Source: an uncultured Spirochaetaceae bacterium
GTDB lineage: Bacteria > Spirochaetota > Spirochaetia > Sphaerochaetales > Sphaerochaetaceae
Reading direction: 5' to 3'
Assembly (NCBI GenBank): GCA_947630635.1
Contig: CANRIJ010000056.1
Span: 1-9,480 of the forward strand
DNA length: 9,480 nt
The notes beneath the pieces are model-generated. The model ran no database searches and had not been told where the DNA came from. It saw nothing but the letters and a program-made list of their open reading frames with translations. Each line of letters begins with the position of its first letter. Position 1 is the stretch's first letter. Positions 1-5,876 of this stretch are shown piece by piece. Made by a program: the position numbers and the translations under genes.

Positions 1-94
1 TCATAGAGAGCTCTTCATCATAGTAGTCATTTACATACTCGCATCCACCGCATTTTCCATATAGGGGGCAATATCTCTTCTCTTTAGCACTCAT
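1..94 (-). CDS. RlmD/TrmA-type RNA (uracil-5-)-methyltransferase, N-terminal fragment
   Basis: The gene starts at ATG 94 and runs off the left edge after 31 codons. The visible N-terminus carries CPLYGKCGGC at residues 9-18, i.e. Cys9, Cys15 and Cys18 in a Cx5Cx2C spacing. This is the 4Fe-4S ligand pattern found near the N-terminus of RlmD (RumA)-type enzymes, which use S-adenosylmethionine to make 5-methyluridine in rRNA or tRNA; the fourth cysteine and the methyltransferase domain would lie outside. Only eight residues precede the first cysteine, so the N-terminal TRAM domain of E. coli RlmD is absent, as in many short family members. An in-frame TAG at 104-106 excludes a longer start. No good Shine-Dalgarno is present: a GGGG run sits only 2 nt before the ATG. 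The gene begins 24 nt after the upstream terminator, so it needs its own promoter or read-through. Whether the target is rRNA or tRNA cannot be told from this fragment. Confidence 0.72.
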   Translation of the reverse strand, partial: MSAKEKRYCPLYGKCGGCEYVNDYYDEELSM

Positions 95-118
95 AGCCCC
101 ATTCTATTCCAAATAGCC

Positions 119-148
119 AAAAAAATAAGGCACCCTTAAGTGCCTTAT
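119..148 (-). terminator. Intrinsic terminator after the zinc-ribbon membrane gene
   Basis: On the minus strand a perfect 9-bp stem (ATAAGGCAC at 125-133 paired with GTGCCTTAT at 140-148, 6-nt loop) is followed by seven T residues (A run 119-125 on the plus strand). It lies 23 nt beyond the stop of the membrane-protein gene. In the plus direction there is no comparable T run, so it should act one way only. Confidence 0.9.
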
Positions 149-171
149 CAATTTATATTTTCTCTCTCGAG

Positions 172-774
172 CTAGACGCTTTTCTCTTCCTTTTTTGTCA
201 TATGGTTTCCGCAGTAGCAGCAGAACTCTGCATCTTCAGCTATGAGCTCTCCGCAGTACGGGCATCTCTTCTTTCCAGTCATGACTGCAGCTCTCAGCGC
301 ATCTCCAGTTCTTCTCTTGATCTCATGAACGTGCTTCTCCATGAAGGCCTTGTCCATCTTCTTGACAGGGTCATTCTCCTTGTAGTCGCTCTTGAAGAGG
401 TTCTCCCTCATTGCGTAGTACATCAAGAGTCCTACGATTGGCAGAAGCGAAAGTGCAAATGGAAGAGACTCTAGATATCTTCCCTTTAAGAATGAGGAAA
501 GTGCGAAGTAGCTTAAGCCCATCTCTGATAGAATGAAGAGCCCCATTGCAGAAAGATACGAATACCAACTCCACTTAAAAAACCCAACAAACTGAACAAG
601 AGAGAGAGCAAATACAACTGCAGAAGAAATAAGTGCTATCGCATTCATCCCTCCAGAAATCAGGCTATAGGAGAAGACTCCTATTGAAGAAATCATCAAT
701 AACGGCAAAACCGCAAACCAATAGGTTTTGTGAAGTCTCAGTGGGGTAAAATTTCTGCTTTCGTACTTTTCCAT
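172..774 (-). CDS. Hypothetical four-helix membrane protein with C-terminal zinc ribbon
   Basis: A 200-aa protein whose function I do not recognise. Four hydrophobic stretches fit membrane helices at about residues 19-39, 45-66, 71-95 and 101-121. A charged linker (about 122-167) follows, then a small zinc-ribbon module with CPYCG at 171-175 and CCYCG at 185-189; the two CxxC knuckles are Cys171/Cys174 and Cys185/Cys188. This layout is common in small bacterial inner-membrane proteins with a cytosolic zinc ribbon, whose roles are mostly unknown. It lies 44 nt after the stop of the preceding unknown gene with no terminator between, so the two may share a transcript, and it ends in a strong intrinsic terminator. 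The ATG at 774 has no visible Shine-Dalgarno (the 5' flank is T-rich), and no better in-frame start precedes the first helix. The reading frame is convincing from composition and the paired cysteine knuckles; the function is open. Confidence 0.82.
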   Translation of the reverse strand: MEKYESRNFTPLRLHKTYWFAVLPLLMISSIGVFSYSLISGGMNAIALISSAVVFALSLVQFVGFFKWSWYSYLSAMGLFILSEMGLSYFALSSFLKGRYLESLPFALSLLPIVGLLMYYAMRENLFKSDYKENDPVKKMDKAFMEKHVHEIKRRTGDALRAAVMTGKKRCPYCGELIAEDAEFCCYCGNHMTKKEEKSV

Positions 775-818
775 ACACGAAAGATAAGCATGAAAAGCAA
801 AAACGCAAAAAAATTAAT

Positions 819-1496
819 CTATCTTCTTTCGACATGCTCCAAAGTCTCTAATATGCTTCTGGTATCGAGGTATTTCTGTAGGTTCTGATAGAGTGAGTCT
901 CGGGCTTTTTCATAGGTTATTCCCCTTCCCTCAAAGGTAACGGCTGGGAGAAATCCTGGAAAGCTTTTATATCTCCTGACTCTTTTTCTGCACTCGCCAA
1001 ATGGAGAATCCAAAAGAGGTCTCCAAGAGACTGGCTCAAGCCCCATTATCAGCGAATAGCGAGTCATCGCAGTTCCAACCGTCTCAATCTCATCGATCTT
1101 ATAGTGAAGCGCAACTAAGTAAAGCATCATAATATATGGCAGATTGAATATGAAGGAAGAGGCTTCTTCCCTCTTTTCAAGGGCAACGAGTCTATTTCCC
1201 CTATTTGTGTGCGATAGAACTATCGAGTAGTCTCCATCTCTGAAATTTATCCTTCTGTAATATTCTTCAGAAAAGCCATTTGGACTTGTTATCTGGTCCA
1301 GTGTCCTCGCACTGTCGTACATAAACTCTAGATGAGTCATGCTAAGGTCCTTAAGCGGTCTCTTCTCCTTTCTCCACTTCATAATTAGATCAAACGAATC
1401 CTCTAAAAAGATCTCTCCATTCTCTGTTGATAGAAACTCAATAAGGTCCTCATCTTTATATGAGGTTTTATCAAAGGGCTCAGTAATAATTGCCAT
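819..1496 (-). CDS. Hypothetical protein, 225 aa, possible HicB-like C-terminal region
   Basis: I do not recognise this protein as a whole. It is charged and cytosolic-looking, with one hydrophobic stretch at about residues 116-131 that is more likely a buried helix than a membrane span. Residues 179-210 (FPGF, then AVTFEG, then a helix TYEKARDSLYQNLQKYL) resemble the strand-helix pattern of HicB-type antitoxin folds, but the match is by eye and the remaining 170 residues are not HicB. Start choice: an ATG at 1508 would add four residues, but it has no ribosome binding site. The ATG at 1496 is preceded by GGAGG (1506-1502) at 5-nt spacing, and the 1508 ATG overlaps that very site. The leader carries a candidate promoter, a palindrome and a Shine-Dalgarno-masking repeat (separate entries). 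It follows the helicase gene after 126 nt with no GC-rich terminator, so partial read-through from the helicase is possible. It may share a transcript with the membrane-protein gene that follows. Confidence 0.8.
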   Translation of the reverse strand: MAIITEPFDKTSYKDEDLIEFLSTENGEIFLEDSFDLIMKWRKEKRPLKDLSMTHLEFMYDSARTLDQITSPNGFSEEYYRRINFRDGDYSIVLSHTNRGNRLVALEKREEASSFIFNLPYIMMLYLVALHYKIDEIETVGTAMTRYSLIMGLEPVSWRPLLDSPFGECRKRVRRYKSFPGFLPAVTFEGRGITYEKARDSLYQNLQKYLDTRSILETLEHVERR

Positions 1497-1499
1497 AAT

Positions 1500-1555
1500 A
1501 TCCTCCATATCTAATAGTCAAAAAAAAGCAAAAATGTCTTTTTTTTATGGAGGAT
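1500..1555 (-). promoter_or_regulatory. Leader hairpin predicted to mask the Shine-Dalgarno of the 225-aa gene
   Basis: Plus-strand ATCCTCCATA (1500-1509) and TATGGAGGAT (1546-1555) are a perfect 10-bp inverted repeat. In the minus-strand mRNA the later arm contains the Shine-Dalgarno GGAGG (1506-1502), and the earlier arm contains its exact complement CCUCC. Inside the repeat an A8/U8 pair (1539-1546 and 1520-1527) could extend the fold around an 11-nt loop, leaving about 10 nt bulged on one side. Folded, this would hide the ribosome binding site of the start at 1496. The pairing is read directly from sequence; a regulatory role is inference. Confidence 0.55.
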
Positions 1556-1558
1556 GTA

Positions 1559-1579
1559 AAATTGATTATTAATCAATTT
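1559..1579. repeat. 21-bp AT-rich palindrome at the predicted transcript start
   Basis: AAATTGATTA (1559-1568), a central T, and TAATCAATTT (1570-1579) form perfect 10-bp arms. The element sits immediately downstream of the candidate -10 box at 1585-1590, so a bound repressor there would block initiation; in RNA it would form a 5'-end hairpin. It is not followed by a T run on the minus strand, so it is not a standard terminator. Operator function is inferred from position and symmetry. Confidence 0.45.
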
Positions 1580-1584
1580 CCTAT

Positions 1585-1613
1585 AATATAAGAAATTAAA
1601 TATTTATTGTCTT
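1585..1613 (-). promoter_or_regulatory. Candidate sigma70-type promoter for the 225-aa gene
   Basis: On the minus strand AAGACA (1613-1608, 4 of 6 matches to the -35 consensus), a 17-bp spacer and TATATT (1590-1585, 5 of 6 to the -10 consensus) line up. This predicts a start near 1578 and an 82-nt leader before the ATG at 1496. The region is AT-rich, so chance matches are likely to some degree. Confidence 0.4.
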
Positions 1614-1622
1614 AAGTGGAAA

Positions 1623-4600
1623 TTAGCCCAAGAGAAGTCTGTTGGTCTTCTTGAGATACTTTGCCGGAATAGGCTCATCGAGCCTCCAGATTATATTCAT
1701 AGGCTCTTCTCCATAGTGCCTTACATATCTTGCCTTTCCCAAGAAGGTATAAGGAGAGGCCTTCTTTGTTATTGGGTCTCTCTTATACTCTCTGACAAAG
1801 AGAAGCACATCGGTTTTCAAATTTCTATGATGAATATACCTCTGTCCGGTCTTAGAGCTCTCTCTTAGAGTGCTTTGGCTCTGCCAATGAAAAAGCCTCT
1901 CATTTATAGAGTAGTCCTCATAGCGAGTGCTCTCTGAGTAGTCTTTCTCTGATTTATTCAGCGTTATTAAAAAGAGATCGATTTTCTTATCATCAAAATA
2001 CCTTACTCCCTCTCTCATGCTCTGAGGCTCATTTATATCCATTGAAACCAGAATCTGGTCTCGGCTATAGCTGCAATAGAGATCCAGAGGTGACGAAAAT
2101 CCCAAATCAACGCTCTTATCGACAAAATCGATCCTGTCGTAGTTATAGCGCAAAAGCTCTATAATCTCACTCAAGAGAGTCGGGCTTTTGATGATTTTAT
2201 CGATATTTCTCTTGACGCTCTCATTTTCAAAGTCGTCCTCACACCTATCAAATAGAGAGACGTAGAACATCTTGAACATCCTCTTCTCAAGTGGTGATAG
2301 GTTATTGAGATTTGCGCTCTTTAGATTAGGAAGAATGCCCAAAAGAAATTTAATCAGCCTCCTTGAGTTGATAGAAGAGAGCCTTATAAAGCCATTCTCC
2401 ATAGCCCTCTCCAAGGGCTCATCAAAGTCCTGAATAAGACCTGCTCTTACCAATAGGCGCGAAAATGAAGAATAATGATATAAAAGCCTTATATCGATTG
2501 AGTAGTAATCTAAGAAGCCCTTTAGGGTAATAGGCTCTCCTCTTTCATCCTCGTAAGACTCTGCCATTCTCAAAAGAGCATTCTTTCCTGAGTATGCCTC
2601 TCTGATGTTGTTTAGAATGTACTCCTTAGCCTTCTTCTCAAGCTCTATATAGCATCCCTTAGGAAGAGATGAGACAAAGCCGCCCTTTATCTCCCTCTCA
2701 ACAGAGTGCGATTGAGAGAACAATAGGGCCTTCAAGCGCTCTTCCCAGTTGTACTTTCTATTTGCCTGTCCAACAAAATCCAGAACAGTAAGGCACTCCT
2801 TTCCCTCTGATAGTCTCAGGCCTCTTCCAAGCTGCTGCAAGAAGACTGTAAGTGACTCGGTAGGCCTTAAGAACAAGACTGTATTTACCTCTGGAATATC
2901 AACTCCCTCGTTATAGATATCAACTGCGAATATGAATTTGATCTCTCCGCTTTTCAGCCTATTCCTTCCATTTATCCTCTCGTCATGCCTTGAGAGACCA
3001 GTAAGAGCAATAGATGGAATGCCACGCGAGGAAAAATAATCTGCCATAAACTCTGCATGCTCTACGCTTACAGAAAATCCAAGCCCTTTAATGCTTTCAA
3101 CATCGCTTGTGTATTTGATAACCGAGTTGAAAATCAAATCTGCTCTGCGAGAGGATATCTCGCCGCTGAATGCATAGATTCTAGAAAGCTCTGATCTGTC
3201 ATAGCCGCCGTTTATCCATCTCACATCCCTTAGATCTACGCTATCTGTCACCCCAAAGTACTGAAATGGAGATAAGAGCTTTCTCTCAATTGCCTCTGGA
3301 AGCCTTATCTCGGCTGCGATTCTGTTGTCAAAGTACCTAAGAATGCTCTTTCCATCCATTCTCTCAGGAGTTGCAGTAAGTCCAAGAAGCACCTCTGGTC
3401 TATAGTACTCCAGAAGCTCCTGATATGAGGGAGAGGCAGCATGGTGAAACTCATCAACTACTATATAATCGTAGTAATCAGGGCTCGTGAGCCTAATAAG
3501 CGAGCTTGAATTGAGAGACTGTATTGATATAAAGAGCGCATCTAGTGAGCTGGGCTTGTAGTTGCTGGTAAAGAGCTCTCCGAAATTCTCATCTTTGAGA
3601 ACAGCCCTGAAAGTATAGAGACTCTGCCTCAGTATCCCCTCTCTATGGGCAACGAATAAGAGTCGCGCTCTTCCTCCTCTGCTTTTCAAAAATCGCTTGA
3701 AATCAAAGGCTGATATAACGGTCTTTCCAGTTCCAGTTGCAGCAACGATGAGGTTTCTGTAGTGTCCCCTGACAACTCTCTCTGCCATGAGAGAATCAAG
3801 TATCTCCTGTTGGAAGGGATAGGGCCTAAGATCAAAGCCATAGCCCTCATAGGAGATGGATGACTGGCTCTTCTCGCTTAAAAGAGCTCTTCTGAGCTGC
3901 TCTTTTCTATCGTCACTATAGCTCTCAAACTCATCCGATGCCCAATAGCTCTCAAAGGTTGCCGCTATCTTGCATATGGTATCTGGAAGGTCCCTTTTTG
4001 TTATCTTCAGATTCCATTCCAAGCCGCTGGAGATTGCCGCATTTGATAGGTTAGAGGAGCCTACATAGGATGTTGTAAAACCGCTATTTCTATAGAAGAC
4101 ATAGGTCTTTGCGTGAAGCCTCGTTCTCTTGGTGTCATAGCTGATTTTTATCTCTGTGTTTAAAAGCCTATTTAGCTCCTCTATAGCCTTAAGATCAGTT
4201 GCTCCCATATAGGAGGTGGTTATTACCCTGAGTTTGCCACCTCTATCGGTAAAGGACTTAAGCTCGCCTATTATGAGTCTAAGACCACTCCACTTAATAA
4301 AGGACACAAGCATATCAATAGAGTCGGAGGTAAGTATCTCCTTCTTGAGCTCGGTGTACATCTGAGGCTCATATAATGCTCCTGTAAAGAGAGAGCTATT
4401 TGCTATCGATGTCTCAGGGCGGATAATCTCCCTCTTATCATCAAGGGCATAGATTGTGTTCTTCTTATCAAATAGGGCAAGAAGCTCCTCTGCCCTATCT
4501 GAAATATGCATATTCCAAACAATCTCATCGCTATTCTCCACTCCAACAATGCTTGATACTGCTCTATTGGCAAGTTCTATCTGGCTCTTGAGTGTGTCTT

Positions 4601-4772
4601 CGCCCTTGAGCTTATCAAGCTCTCTCTCCAATAGCGCCTGCACGTATTTTGAGAGTATTCTCGATGCATCCTCAGGGTCTATCGGAGAGGTTGAGACTAC
4701 TCTCTCCTCCTCTGATAGTCTTTTATCTAGGTCGTTTGTAATAAGCTCTTCGTAGATTCCGTCTTTAAGCAT
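1623..4772 (-). CDS. PLD-nuclease / SF2 DEAH-type helicase / DUF3427 fusion protein
   Basis: A 1049-aa multidomain protein. An N-terminal family-typical segment (1-115, beginning MLKDGIYEEL) is followed by a phospholipase-D-like domain at about 135-260, with HAK (His220, Lys222), GSSNLS (238-243) and Glu252: one catalytic half-site, so a dimer would be needed for nuclease activity. A superfamily II helicase core follows: Walker A AATGTGKT (344-351), motif II DEFH (440-443), motif III TAT (466-468) and motif VI QQLGRGLR (646-653). The C-terminal part (about 765-1040) contains FHWQSQ (961-966) and other DUF3427 landmarks. Expected activities are ATP-driven translocation on nucleic acid and phosphodiester cleavage. 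Members are widespread, often in accessory or defence islands, but the biological role is unsettled. Length and domain order look intact. The ATG at 4772 is favoured because an in-frame TAA lies at 4779-4781 and the N-terminus matches the family; no Shine-Dalgarno is visible. It stands alone, with the importer terminator upstream and no partner methylase. Confidence 0.92.
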   Translation of the reverse strand: MLKDGIYEELITNDLDKRLSEEERVVSTSPIDPEDASRILSKYVQALLERELDKLKGEDTLKSQIELANRAVSSIVGVENSDEIVWNMHISDRAEELLALFDKKNTIYALDDKREIIRPETSIANSSLFTGALYEPQMYTELKKEILTSDSIDMLVSFIKWSGLRLIIGELKSFTDRGGKLRVITTSYMGATDLKAIEELNRLLNTEIKISYDTKRTRLHAKTYVFYRNSGFTTSYVGSSNLSNAAISSGLEWNLKITKRDLPDTICKIAATFESYWASDEFESYSDDRKEQLRRALLSEKSQSSISYEGYGFDLRPYPFQQEILDSLMAERVVRGHYRNLIVAATGTGKTVISAFDFKRFLKSRGGRARLLFVAHREGILRQSLYTFRAVLKDENFGELFTSNYKPSSLDALFISIQSLNSSSLIRLTSPDYYDYIVVDEFHHAASPSYQELLEYYRPEVLLGLTATPERMDGKSILRYFDNRIAAEIRLPEAIERKLLSPFQYFGVTDSVDLRDVRWINGGYDRSELSRIYAFSGEISSRRADLIFNSVIKYTSDVESIKGLGFSVSVEHAEFMADYFSSRGIPSIALTGLSRHDERINGRNRLKSGEIKFIFAVDIYNEGVDIPEVNTVLFLRPTESLTVFLQQLGRGLRLSEGKECLTVLDFVGQANRKYNWEERLKALLFSQSHSVEREIKGGFVSSLPKGCYIELEKKAKEYILNNIREAYSGKNALLRMAESYEDERGEPITLKGFLDYYSIDIRLLYHYSSFSRLLVRAGLIQDFDEPLERAMENGFIRLSSINSRRLIKFLLGILPNLKSANLNNLSPLEKRMFKMFYVSLFDRCEDDFENESVKRNIDKIIKSPTLLSEIIELLRYNYDRIDFVDKSVDLGFSSPLDLYCSYSRDQILVSMDINEPQSMREGVRYFDDKKIDLFLITLNKSEKDYSESTRYEDYSINERLFHWQSQSTLRESSKTGQRYIHHRNLKTDVLLFVREYKRDPITKKASPYTFLGKARYVRHYGEEPMNIIWRLDEPIPAKYLKKTNRLLLG

Positions 4773-4804
4773 CGAGAATTAAATTCTACCAGGTCAGACT
4801 TGAT

Positions 4805-4810
4805 AATATA
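4805..4810 (-). promoter_or_regulatory. Candidate -10 box for the helicase gene
   Basis: Minus-strand TATATT (4810-4805) sits in the same context, TCTTATATTAT, as the candidate -10 box before the 225-aa gene. It would start transcription near 4798, giving a leader of about 26 nt to the ATG at 4772. No convincing -35 hexamer is found at 16-18 bp upstream, so support is weak. It lies between the importer terminator and the helicase, where a promoter is needed. Confidence 0.3.
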
Positions 4811-4878
4811 AGATCATCGAAGAAGAAAGACTCCTCTATTTGTTGAAAGAGATATCCAAGGCATAGGTCATTTCAGAT

Positions 4879-4909
4879 AAAAAAAGAGGCGCTTTTTACT
4901 CAGCGCCTC
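4879..4909 (-). terminator. Intrinsic terminator closing the nucleoside-type importer operon
   Basis: A perfect 8-bp GC-rich stem (GAGGCGCT at 4886-4893 with AGCGCCTC at 4902-4909, 8-nt loop) is followed on the minus strand by seven T residues (A run 4879-4885). It begins 22 nt after the stop codon of the second permease gene, separating the importer operon from the helicase gene. Confidence 0.93.
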
Positions 4910-4931
4910 CATATAATCAATAGACTCTCTC

Positions 4932-5876
4932 TTAGGTTCTGATCTCTCTGTTAAATGGCTTACCAAGCTGAGCCGGTGCCATAGTGTCGTTTCGACTTGT
5001 AAAGGAGAGTACGACGACAACAAGCACATATGGAAGCATAACCAAGAGCTCGTATGGGAATGAGATTCCAAGGGATTGAATTCCTGTCTGAAGAGACTGG
5101 GCAAATGTAAATAGAAGCGCTCCACCTAGAATTTGGAGAGGATGCCAGTGCCCAAAATATACAAGAGCAACTGCAATAAAGCCTCTGCCTGCAATCATCG
5201 TATCAGAGAAGAGTCCCGCCTGGGCTGTCGAGAGAAAGCATCCGGAGATAGATGCAAGCGCAGAGCCAAAAGCCAATGCCTCATACCTGGTTCTATTTAC
5301 ATTGATGCCCATACTATCAGCAGCTCTTGGATGTGTCCCAACGGCTCTTATCTTAAGTCCCCATGGTGTCTTAAAGAGAATAAGCCATGCAACAGGAACA
5401 AATATATAGGATAGATATGCAACTATATTGAGGTTGAAGAATATCTCTCCGATATATGTAATCTTCGAAAGAAGGGGAATTGCAAGCTTTGGAATTGTCG
5501 GGATGGACTGTGTTCCTCCGACGAACGTCCTAAAGAGTGCTCCAGCAAGTCCCACTCCAAACATCTGAAGACCGATGCCTGCAATACCCTGAGGTGCTCT
5601 GAAGGTGACCGTTATCACGCCAAAGAGAAGACCAAGAAGGGCGCCTACGAATGCTGCAACCACATAAGAGAGGACATACCACCACATTGATACTGCCCCA
5701 CCCTGTCCGATTGTAAATGGAATAAGCATTCCTACAAATGCTCCCATTGCCATGACACCCTCGCAGCCAAGGTTGAAAACACCGGCTCTCTGGTTGAACA
5801 TCTCTCCAAGCGATGCAAGAAGAAGGGCAACCGAGAAACTCATCGTCATTGATAATAGCTGAACTACGAAATTCAT
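4932..5876 (-). CDS. ABC importer permease 2, BPD_transp_2 family (NupC/YufQ-like)
   Basis: A 314-aa inner-membrane permease, the second half of the translocation pore of the Bmp-type importer. It is almost entirely hydrophobic, with about eight membrane helices (roughly 4-24, 38-58, 65-92, 100-116, 145-168, 200-220, 231-258, 275-292). Family landmarks are FNLGCEGVMAMGA at 34-46 and the cytosolic coupling region GLKIRAVGTHPRAADSMGIN (173-192), which should dock on the ATPase. The tail MAPAQLGKPFNRE (299-311) is of the type that ends the smaller permease in this family. It begins in a 4-nt ATGA overlap (5873-5876) with the larger permease gene. A Shine-Dalgarno GGGAGG (5888-5883) lies 6 nt before the ATG, inside the upstream gene, so translation is probably coupled. 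It is the last gene of the operon. Length is normal for the family and no defect is seen. Confidence 0.93.
   Translation of the reverse strand: MNFVVQLLSMTMSFSVALLLASLGEMFNQRAGVFNLGCEGVMAMGAFVGMLIPFTIGQGGAVSMWWYVLSYVVAAFVGALLGLLFGVITVTFRAPQGIAGIGLQMFGVGLAGALFRTFVGGTQSIPTIPKLAIPLLSKITYIGEIFFNLNIVAYLSYIFVPVAWLILFKTPWGLKIRAVGTHPRAADSMGINVNRTRYEALAFGSALASISGCFLSTAQAGLFSDTMIAGRGFIAVALVYFGHWHPLQILGGALLFTFAQSLQTGIQSLGISFPYELLVMLPYVLVVVVLSFTSRNDTMAPAQLGKPFNREIRT

Noticed and set aside
793..803. Repeat of AAAAGCAAAAA at 793-803 and 1524-1534, upstream of two neighbouring genes
   Set aside because: Low-complexity A-rich string at different distances from the start codons; chance is the simpler explanation.
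1497..1508. ATG at 1508 as the start of the 225-aa gene (229-aa version)
   Set aside because: It has no Shine-Dalgarno of its own and overlaps the GGAGG that serves the ATG at 1496.
1547..1591. Short plus-strand frame starting ATGGAGGATG
   Set aside because: Its resemblance to the start of the minus-strand gene comes from the inverted repeat; it has about 14 codons and no support as a gene.
1623..4772. Assignment of the helicase to a named system such as DISARM or Mokosh
   Set aside because: DISARM needs a methylase and several Drm genes, none of which is present, and Mokosh pairs PLD with a different helicase type. The SF2 DEAH core with DUF3427 fits neither.
4775..4787. 13-bp palindrome AGAATT-A-AATTCT just before the helicase ATG
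   Set aside because: Arms of only 6 bp in AT-rich sequence with no further support; too weak to call an operator.
4868..5125. Minus-strand open frame across the end of the second permease gene and the terminator
   Set aside because: It is an alternative frame of the permease gene and reads through the terminator hairpin; no recognisable protein.
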